Below, one piece after another: positions 12,399-22,872 of a stretch of 64,000 nucleotides of DNA. The notes below the pieces were generated by a model that ran no database searches, was not told the origin of the DNA, and was given only the letters and a program-made list of their open reading frames with translations. Every line of letters starts with the position of its first letter. The first letter of the stretch is position 1. The translations under genes and the position numbers were made by a program. The stretch is from Rugalucina vietnamica (Eukaryota; Mollusca; Bivalvia; Lucinida; Lucinidae). The stretch is from positions 1,456,501-1,520,500 of the forward strand of contig OZ024878.1 in NCBI GenBank assembly GCA_964017185.1. Direction: 5' to 3'.

Positions 12399-13169
12399 GG
12401 GTACTAGTAGGCAATAATCAGGAAAAGGCAAATCAGAAAGAAATTCCCACTCCAAAAAAAAAAACGAGGTGGGAATAAACTAAATTGACAATTAGATACT
12501 TATACTTAAAAAACATATCGTAAGCCGAGTGAGCAGCTATTTCCAAATAGGCGGCCACTCACTTACAGTTTTAGTTAGGTTCGGGTAACGGTTACTATGA
12601 AAACAAATAAGGTCCAACTGATGTTTTTCTTTTGCTCCGGAGTTAGTAAGTTATTCGGCGCCCAGGGATCTCCATCGTCGGGCAGCTTACTGAATCTGTG
12701 AGTCCTGGTATTTGATTCATCAGGATGTTTATCATGATTTATTTGTTTGTTCTTGATGATTCATTGACTAGTTAGAGATTCACCACGAGGACCGAAGAAC
12801 TAACTAAATGTTATGAACCACTGCAGAAGCTGAGGGTGAGGTTATGGCCATGTAAAATCGATTTAAACCCGCCAGTAACTTTGTGTTACTGATCGTTCCA
12901 AGTCGATACTTCTGTGGTGGTTCTTTTTGTTTCATGTCTTGGTGTTTAGATTATTTTGTGCTGTTGGCGCCTTATGTATGTTTTCATATTTTTAGTTAAG
13001 TTAAGGTAACTGAGTGACCACCTATTGGGAAAATAGCTGCTCATTCGGCTTACGAAATGTTTTTATGGTATAAGTACCTGATTGTTGCTTTGGTTTTTTC
13101 CCACCTCGGTTTTTGGAGTGGGAATCTTTCTCTGATTGCGCCTTTTCCTGATCTTTGCCTACTTGTACC
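12399..13169 (+). mobile_element. Family C non-autonomous copy with inverted ends
   Basis: The 5' part (12399 to about 12560) is an inverted copy of the 3' end (13010-13169). The middle starts in sense at GTCCAACTGATG near 12612. No RT part is present. It lies upstream of AADC exon 1. Confidence 0.7.
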
Positions 13170-13175
13170 TTTTCA

Positions 13176-13365
13176 AACAGCACAAAAATTCGACCCCAAA
13201 ACATAAATTAAATAGAACAACAACAGAAGTATCGCCTTGGCACGATCAGTAATATAAAATTACTGGGGGCTTTTACAGGGCCCTAACCTCATCCTCATCT
13301 TCTGCAGTGGTTCACAATATTTAGTTAGTTGACTGTTTGGTCCTCGAGGTGAATCTCTAACTAGT
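13176..13365 (-). mobile_element. Family C fragment, reversed, just upstream of AADC
   Basis: Matches the family interior in reverse (AACAGCACAAAAATT, ATCAGTAATA, CTCTAACTAGT) but lacks the 3'-terminal ~190 bp. It ends only about 120 bp before the AADC ATG, so the promoter or 5' UTR probably overlaps or abuts it. Confidence 0.65.
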
Positions 13366-13485
13366 ACGAACTCGCTTGCTGCGGGTGTGCATGTAGATCG
13401 GATTTAAATCAGATAGTCGGAATGCGCAATTGCAAATGAATCACGACTTCTTTTCTCCAAACCGAAGGTTTCATTACTCTTAAGG

Positions 13486-13686
13486 ATGAACGCCGAGGAG
13501 TTCCGTAAATATGGTCGTCAAATGGTGGACTATATTGCCGACTATCTAGAAAACATCCGGGAGAGGAAGGTGGTACACAGCGTATCGCCCGGGTACCTGA
13601 AGGATCTACTCCCAACAGAGGCACCTGCGGAACCAGAGGATTTTGACGAAGTCTTCAAAGATATCGAGAAATACATCATGCCTGGG
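13486..13686 (+). CDS. AADC: AADC exon 1 (residues 1-67)
   Basis: The exon runs from ATG to a phase-0 donor (ggg|gtatgt). It encodes the conserved N-terminal arm ([19 protein letters not shown], then the DI-KYIMPG segment), which in this family forms the dimer-interlocking helices. The frame reads on into the intron to a stop at 13761. That extension has no family resemblance and is intronic. Confidence 0.93.
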
Positions 13687-16600
13687 GTATGTTCTGTTCT
13701 TAATTGCCTTCTTTTGTCGTCTAACACCAAGCCAGTAATCATCAGTTTAAGCTATGCCTAGTGTACATTCGTACTAAAATTAGAATTGATGAAGATGATT
13801 CTAACGTGTTTCTTTTTCTATGGAAGATAGTAATTCTTTCTTAGGTGGGTTTAGGATGGAGTTCTCCATAAAACGAGTCATTGTTCGGTTCAAAAGCATG
13901 AGCATCGAATGTAATAATTATTGTATCACTGTTTAATCATTACGAAAACATGCCCATGCAATACACAGACATTTTTAAAGTTGTAAAAAATGAAAATTTT
14001 CAGTAGAAAAATTTTGATATTTTTCTTATTTTTGCTCAAAACATAGATTGTGGGTACACGTTGGAACCGCCTCGCCCGAGGCGGTTCTAACGAGTACCCA
14101 CAATCTATGTTTTGGAGCAAAAATAAGAAAAATAGGTATACCCCTACATACCCCAGTTTTACTGTATAAAAGTGGGGTTTGAGGGGGTGTTCATTGTACG
14201 GACATGTTTTCCTGATGTTAATGTTAAGTGTGCTTGTGGCGAGATATTTTCAATGCCACATTAATGGTGCTAAAACCATCTAAAGTTGCATTTCTTCCTG
14301 ACTTTTTAATATTTCCAACTTTTCCCTTTTCTCGAAAACGATAAAAATTTTACAATTAAAAGCATTTGTCTGAAAAGAATGCTTAAATCTCTTAATTTGA
14401 TATTACATTTCGGGTACATCAGTTTATCTAAAAGCTTATAATAATGCTTTTCGACCTTGCATGTTTTAACTTTACAGATATCTCATTGGCACAGCCCGTA
14501 TTTCCATGGTTATTTCGCTGTGGGAAATTCATATCCCTCCATACTAGGAGACATGCTCTCAGACGGTATCGGCTGCATTGGGTTTTCATGGGTAAGATAG
14601 GATTCGTATTCATATTATCTGCAATAATCTAATCAGTAATCAACATGCAGTGTTTTTTTATTTATTTTTCTATCTCTTTTTTGCACCAAAAATATAACTT
14701 CAAAGGCAACAATCGGGCATGAGGTTTTATGACTTTCTTTGCCTCTGAACTGAAGGGACTCAACAGGCTACCTGTACTTTTCACAGAGATGGGAAAGTGG
14801 GCGCAGTTTGGTAGTCTGTATACTGAACATGCACATGTAAGCAGTGATCAGGAATTGTCGCAAACAGAACCAAAGTACCGTGACCCAAAACAGCTGTATC
14901 TTATCTTTCATATACCTCTTGGTTTAAGACCACTTCACCACTTGATCGAGAAAAACATGGAGCCTGAAGTCAAACTACATGTCACCATTATTCAATCAAT
15001 TTCCGTTTCAGGCCACAAGCCCAGCCTGTACAGAGCTTGAGGTTATAACAACCGACTGGCTGGGTAAAATGATGAATCTGCCAGAGGAATTCCTGCACTG
15101 TGGCCCGGGACCCGGAGGTGGCGTTATTCAGGTTTTCATTTAATCAAAGCTTACTGCATAAGTTGAAATACTTTGACCGTGCTGGTTGATTCTGTGACTT
15201 TTATATGATTTGTTTTTCAGATTTCTTAAAATATGCAATGCGATATTCTAATCAGGTACACAGCATCATGAAAACATGTCCGTGTAATATATACCCCCTT
15301 GAACCCCACTTTTATATAGTAAAACTGGGGTATGCAGGGGTAGACCAATTTTTCTTATTTTTGCTCCAAAACATAGATTGTGGGTACTCGTTAGAACCGC
15401 CTCGGCGAGGCGGTTCTAACGAGTACCCACAATCTATGTTTTGGAGCAAAAATAAGAAAAATGTCAAAATTTTTCTACTGAAAATTTTCATTTTTCACAA
15501 CTTTAAAAGTCTTTGTATATTGCATGGGCATGTTTTCGTAATGGGCTAGTCTAAAGCATGTCAACGTGCTTCACCTCGATTACAAGTCTTCAAAATTTGA
15601 CATTGTTTGTCGTATATATTAAAATGCTTCTAAATGATCTACATAGGCATTACCATTGGTACGCAGCTTCATATAGTCTCAAATCCAACACAAAGAGTAT
15701 TAACCCAGCGGGCACATGACGTCAGAATGACGTCAGATCGACGTCGATGCGACGTCATCATTATGACGTCATGTGCCTGCTGGGAAGGCGATTCTTTATG
15801 TATCTTGAGTCTTGAGAAGAAAACAAAATACTTTATTACGATTAATATCAATATAAATATACCATTAATATAATGATATATAATACATTAACATGATATT
15901 AATATAACAAAGGAGCAGCTCATTATGAAGAAAAGAGAATCTGTGAAGCTGAAAGAAAGTGCATAACATGCAAAGCTAGATTCAAAAGACCATCACCGGT
16001 ATAATCAAAACAGACTTGCTCCACTTGCCACCGACAGTATAGAGTTACACCCTATGGGCGGTTTGCCTTTATTACGTCAGGATGAACATTTGTCACCAAC
16101 ATGACAGGCATATGTACCAGACGGGTTTCGAACCCGCAACCTCTTGATTGCTAAGCGAATACGCTATCCATTACACAACCGCGGCTGTAAGAGCAAACAT
16201 TGCCTAGTAAGCCATCAAAGAACTCACCAACACACATGAACAAACTAACAATCAAGAAATACAGATGGTCTTTCTCATTAGAGAGGAACGACCATCCATA
16301 TTTATATTTAAGATGCATCGATGTTCAGCTCATTAAAAGTAATTATAAATTTAGTCCTCTGCAAGTGAAGCCGTCTTCCTATGCATGTTGGCTGCAAGAA
16401 CTAAGATGGTGACGAAATACAAGGCTCAGCACCCAGAGATGGATGAAATGACTATCATATCAAAACTTGTAGCCTACAGTTCAGATCAGGTTGGTAACCA
16501 AATTCAGATCCAGAATAAATAGATATCCTAAGATGCAGAACAATGTATTCTAGTATTACAGAAAGATACTGTTTGGGTCCATTTTCGGTTTAAGCACTAG

Positions 16601-19600
16601 AGGTGGGTGTGTTTTCGGTTAAAAAATTAAACAGAGCAACTCAGAGGTTTCCAGCTGGTCCATTACAAGTGAAAAGAACATTAAGATTCATAAAACATTT
16701 GAGCGGTTTCCAGTGAAAGAATCACAAATCATTTGCCAGGTTTTCAGTTCTACAATAGATCATTGAAAAATCATTACACGTTACAGACGTATAGGATATA
16801 ACTAATTGGCATAATTGTTATGCGGCAGTCTGCATGCTTAGTTTTTAACCCAATCATGGTTGATAACTATGCCGCCTTCTTTAATTGCACGCCGGTGAGT
16901 CGGGCGTCAGACTCTATGATGGCCCCGACATAAAGCTATTCATTTTAGTTGGTTGGGGCCAGAGCTTCTTGTCTGTTGCTTGGTCCACCGGGGTTCAACT
17001 GGCGTTTTTCTTGTGCTCCGGAGTTAGTAAGTTATATGGCGCCCAGGGATCTCCATCGTCGGGCAGCTTACTCATTCTGCGAGTCCTTGTTTTTTATTCA
17101 TCATGGTGGTTATCATGATTTATTTGCTTGCCCATGATGATTCATTGACTAGTTAGAGATTCACCACGAGGACCGAACTACTAACTAAATGTTGTGAACC
17201 ACTGCAGAAGCTGAGGGTAAGGTTAAGGCACTTTAAAATTAATTTAAGCCCGCCAGTAATTTTATATTACTGATCGTTCCAATGCGATACTTCTGTGGTG
17301 GTTCTTATTGTTTTATGTCTTGGTGTTAAAATTTTTGTGCTGTTTGCGCCTTATGTATGTTTTCATATTTTTTGTTAAGATTTGGTAACTGAGTGGCCAC
17401 CTACTGGGAAAATAGCTGCTCATTGTTAATTTAGTTTTTTCTCACCTCGGTTTTTGGAGTGGGATTCTCTTTCTGATTGCGCCTTTTCCTGATCGTTACC
17501 TACTTGTACCTTTTAATATTTTTACAGCTGCAGAATAAACAGAACGTTTGAAGTATTTTCAGATATAGAATAAAAGAAAAAGATTATTTTAAGCGTTTTT
17601 AGGGTCACTGAAGCCGAAACCGCGGTATGGCCCATCCTCTTTCTCATTAATATGTTTACGAGGGTGGGTCAGGAAGTTCTGTCATAGGTGTTATATTACG
17701 ATAAATAGACATGATATGTTGCTGAATTATACATTTCTCCTTTATAATGATACCAAACCCCTGCCCAAAAGAAATAACTAGTTTAAATTATCCGTCTTGA
17801 AAGACAGGTGGCGTAAAACCACAGGCATGTTTTCTTGAAATTGTGAACCTTGTATTGTGTCTTTCATGTGTTGTATAGTTATAACTACTGATCATATTCT
17901 CGTCAAATTTTAAGTGATAAATTATGTTTTATTTAGAAAAGCAATCCGACAGAAAGGAATGTCACATGTGCGCTACTGACTGTATAATGAAGCGATAAAA
18001 ATGACGTCATTGGAATATGTACCCCCGAAAATGCCAGGACAGGCCGATTTCAACATTTCATTGTGCTATAAAACAATTAAATTAAGTTGTAAAAGTTTGA
18101 GTTTTGCAGGACAAAATCACTCATATTCGAAGAATATATAGCACTTATGACTTTTTTTTCAAAATCATTTACTGTATATTTTTACATTGTTTTCTTTAAA
18201 TCATGCCAGTGTCAGGGAGTCACCGCTTTAAAAGTGATTTATTATATGTTATTCATGAAGAGCCACAAACAATTTTTATCACAGGTAATAGCTAAAGAAA
18301 TGGTCTTCCAGATGTTGTTATTTTAAAATAGTTTGCAATGACAGATACCGAGTAATATATGGAGTGACAGAACTTTTTGACCGATCCTCGTACTGCTATT
18401 AAAGGATCTGTTTTAATCTTTTATTAATATGTATTAGAATATAATAGATGTTATGATGAAACTGATGTTGTCATATTCAATCACTCAAACTGTATGTAAT
18501 TGTGAATAGTTGGCGGCTGAACTGTATATTTTGCCCTTTTAAGGGCAATTCCTCTGTGCATAGATCCGGGCTACTTGGTGCTGTGAAGATGGTGAAGCTG
18601 CCCAGTGACAAAAACTTCAGTTTGAGAGGAGAAACATTACAGGCTGCGGTAGACAAAGATAAAGCTGCAGGACTGATTCCTTTCTTTGTAAGTGAGTTTA
18701 GGGATATTTCAAGAGTAAAAGTAAGTGTCGTCTAGGTACGTGTGCAATCAGAACCAAGGTCTCACAAATGTGAGTAAATACCCAAACTTTCTCATTAATA
18801 TGTTCTCATCCCTTTTCTCATTAATAAGTTCACTGCTCTTAAAGGATCTCAGTTTTATCTTTATTTCCTATTACTGCAGCTGGTGTTGTGCCGTGTGGCG
18901 GCCGTAGGAGGTCTCCCCGTACATCATCCATAGTGCAGATTATATTTTCCTTTTGGTCCTTTGAGATCAGCGCGGGTATTCTGAGAAATCAAAAAAATTA
19001 TTATCGGTTAAGATTCGTTTTCTAACCCACGTTTTTAGATAGTTGGTCCCATTTGAATTTTACTAGTCCTTGTATCGACTACCCTGTCGAAAGATGCAAA
19101 ATTACAGTAATTCACTTTGGTTCTATGTTGCCAAATATATAGGGTCACTGAAGAGGCTTAAGTAGCCGAAACCGCGGTATGGTCCATCCCCTTTCTCAGT
19201 AATATGTTCACTGCTCTTAAAGGTTCTCAGTTTTATAATTAACAATACAAAGATAATGTAGGCCCATCGATCGAGTGCAAAGCATTTTCCAAACCATTGG
19301 AATTAAGCAACAAAAATCTAACTTAATATAGATCAAGACACAAAATGATAAAATGACTCCAAAAGTGCTCTGATGACTTCTGATTTACCAATACCTGCTC
19401 CACCTGTTAAGAAAGAAATACCGGTTCATTTTAACATTAAATTCAATGCAATGCATGATTGAAAAAATCTCTTTGTCTCAAATTCAGACTACTGAGCAGT
19501 ATTAAGATTTCGTTATCCAGTAGTAAATTCCAGTTGTTTCAACATGTGGCACCGACCATTATGACTGCATTTCCATTCGAAAATCATACAAGTGTACACT

Positions 19601-22600
19601 CTACCACTATTTGGATTAAACACAATTCGTTTTTATTCTGCCTCTATTTTCTTGTTCTCCATATTTGCACTTTCAACCATCATCATTAGAGCCGCATCGT
19701 GAGAAAACCGGAGTTTTGCCTAGGCGAAAACAAAGGCGCAGATCAGCTTCGCGGTAACCGCGAAGCTGATCAGCGCCTTTGTTTTCGCTATACGGATAGT
19801 ACAATTCCTCTTCTTCTTAAATCTGAATTTTCAAGCTTCTAACCTGCTTCTGTGACTGTACAGGCCGGTTTGTGTCAGACCTGGTCGGAACCCCCGAAGA
19901 CCGGTTTTCTCACGTCGCGGCTCATTAAACAATCATGAAGATTTACATTATTTTCCATTTAGCTCTGTGCATCTTTGGGAACAACGAGTTCATGTGCTTT
20001 TGATAATTTGACTGAACTGGGACCCATCTGTAAGTACTAGTATATATTTGATCAACCATAACTTGACGAACGACTATCTAACTTGGTTTGCTTAATGGGG
20101 CATCCGACAAAGGGACTGGACAGATTAAACGTAGAAGCATAATATAAATTTAATACATCACAGCATTTGGTAATGTACAAAAATAAATAACTTCACATTA
20201 TAAAATAGTTAGAGTTAAAGGAAGACCTTGGTTATTATTTAGCATAAAAAGGGAGACGTAATTTTCATTTTCAAGTGAAATATTCTAATCTCGCAAACAG
20301 CGAAGCAACAAAATAAAACAAATATTACAAATAAGATAAAATTAGGCAATGAGCAGGAAACGGTGTAATCAGAAAGAAATTCCCACTCCAAAAACCGAGA
20401 TGGGAAAAAAACTAAATTGACATTCAGGTACTTATACTAAGAAAGCATTTCCTAAGCCGTGTGAGCAGCTATTTCCAAATAGGCGGACACTCAGTTACTC
20501 GAAGCGTTTTAATGCGACTTCTAGGTACCTCGATGACCTTTTGAACACTGACAACCCTTATTTTGAAGGTATGGTCAATCAAATTTATCCACCTGAACTA
20601 CAGTTGAACAAAGCCAATATCTCAGATACCGAAGCCCCCTTTAGACTTACATCTTTCTGTTGCAAATGGATTTGTTTCTTCTAAAATTTATGATAAGCGC
20701 GATGACTTTGATTTTGATATAGTAAATTTTCCGTTTTTGGATGGTGACGTTCCTCTTCGTGCTTCTTATGGGGTATACATTTCTCAACTTATTAGGTTCG
20801 CTAGAGTCTGCAATCATGTTATGGACTTCAACGATCGAAATAAATGTTTAACGGCCAAACTTCTCCAACAGGGTTATCGGTATAAACTTCGAAAAACATT
20901 TTCTAAATTTTATCGTAGACACTATGAATTGATTTCCAAATATAATGTTGGGTTAAAGACGCTTTTAGGTGGGGGCTTTTCGGAACCAGAATTTTATGGT
21001 GACTTGGTTTCCAAATTAAAGAAACTTAAAGGAATGATTTTTCTTTTCAGTGCAGAAAAATCATTACACGTTACAGACTTGTACAACTTGAATGTTATGC
21101 GACAGTCTGCATGCTTAGTTTTTAACCCAATCATGGTTGATAACTATGCTGCCTTCTTTCATTGCATGCCAGTGGGTCGGGCGTCAGACTCTATGATGGC
21201 ACCGACTTAAAGCTATTCATTTTAGTTGGTTGGGGCTGGAGCTTCTTGTCTGTTGCTTGGCCCACCAGGGTCCAACTGGCGTTTTTCTTTTGCTCCGGAG
21301 TTAGTAAGTTATATGGCGCCCAGGGATCTCCATCGTCGGGCAGGTTACTGAATCTGTTGAGTCCTCGTTTTTTATTCATCAGGATGTTTATCATGATTTA
21401 TCTGTTTGTTCTTGATGATTCATTGACTACTTAGAGATTCACCACGAGGACCGAAGAACTAATTAAATGTTATGAACCACTGCAGAAGCTGAGGGTGAGG
21501 TTAGGTACCTGTAAAATCGATTTAAGCCCCCCAGTTATTTTATAACTGACCGTTCCAAGGCGGTACTGTTGCTGTGGTTCACAATTATCCGAGTTATTTC
21601 ATTTATGGGTTTAATGTTGAATGACTTTGTGACCACCCGAATATCAATTGGCTGTTCACTTAGCCCTCTGCATTTTACTTGTTCTGTCCAAGCTAGCACT
21701 GTGACCACCTTACCTTCAATAGCTGATCACCCTGCTTTCCGTTATTCGTGTTTCATGTTGGTACCTATGCATATAATTTCCTAACATGCTTTCCTTATTT
21801 CTTGTTTATATTTGTGTAGCACTGAACCACTACAGAAGCTGAGGGCGAGGTTAGGTACCTGTAAAATCGATTTAAGCCCGCCAGTAATTTTATATTACTG
21901 ATCGTTCCAAGGCGATACTTCTATGGTGGTTCTTTCGTTTTATGTCTTGGTGTTTAAATTTTTTTTGTGCTGTTGGCGCCTTATGTGTGTTTTCATAATT
22001 TTAGTTAAGTTTAGGTAACTGAGTGGCCACCTATTGGGAAAATAGTTGCCCTTTCGGCTTACGATATGTTTTCATGGTATAAGTACCTGATTGTTAATTT
22101 AGTTTTTTCCCATCTCGGTTTTTGGAGTAAGAATCTTTTTCTGATTGCACCTTTTCCTGATCTTTGCCTACTTGTACCTTTTTATTTAAATATCGTGTAA
22201 TGGTGTGCTTAACTATCAACGATTTGTATATTTTACAGGTGAAGAGAATGACATGTGGCTACACATTGACGCTGCATATGCAGGGAGTGCATTTGTTTGT
22301 CCTGAGTACAGAAAATATATGGAGGGGATACAGGTATGATTTTGTTAGGACTTGAATTAGATATTCTGTTAAGTACTAACAAAGCACAAAACCTTCATGA
22401 TTGACATAGTTATATCCAATTATTAAATCTCAGAGTATTAAATAGTGAGAACAATATTGATAATCCAAATTGTCGTACATTACGAAAACATGCCCATGCA
22501 ATATACAGAGATTTTTAAAGCTGTAAAAATGAAAATTTTCAGTGGAAATTTTTGGACATTTTTCTTATTTTTGCTCAAAACATAGATTGTGGGTACACGT

Positions 22601-22841
22601 TAGAACCGCCTCGGCGAGGCGGTTCTAACGAGTACCCACAATCTATGTTTTGGAGCAAAAATAAGAAAAATAGGTATACCCCTGCAAACCCCAGTTTTTT
22701 TTTTCTATATAAAAGTGGGGTTCAAGGGGGTATACATTACACGGACATGTTTTCCTGATGAAACAGTAAATATTGTCGGCATAGAAACAGAAATCAGAAC
22801 ACGCATTCTGTACACATACACGTAACAAGGTATTGAATTTT

Positions 22842-22872
<31 letters not shown>

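Noticed and set aside
13687-13761. Extension of AADC exon 1 to its in-frame stop as a short protein
   Set aside because: A strong donor (gggtatgt) follows IMPG and the next exon continues the family sequence exactly. The extension has no similarity.
16111-16190. tRNA gene on the minus strand
   Set aside because: A and B boxes are present, but the acceptor arms do not pair and a SINE body follows.
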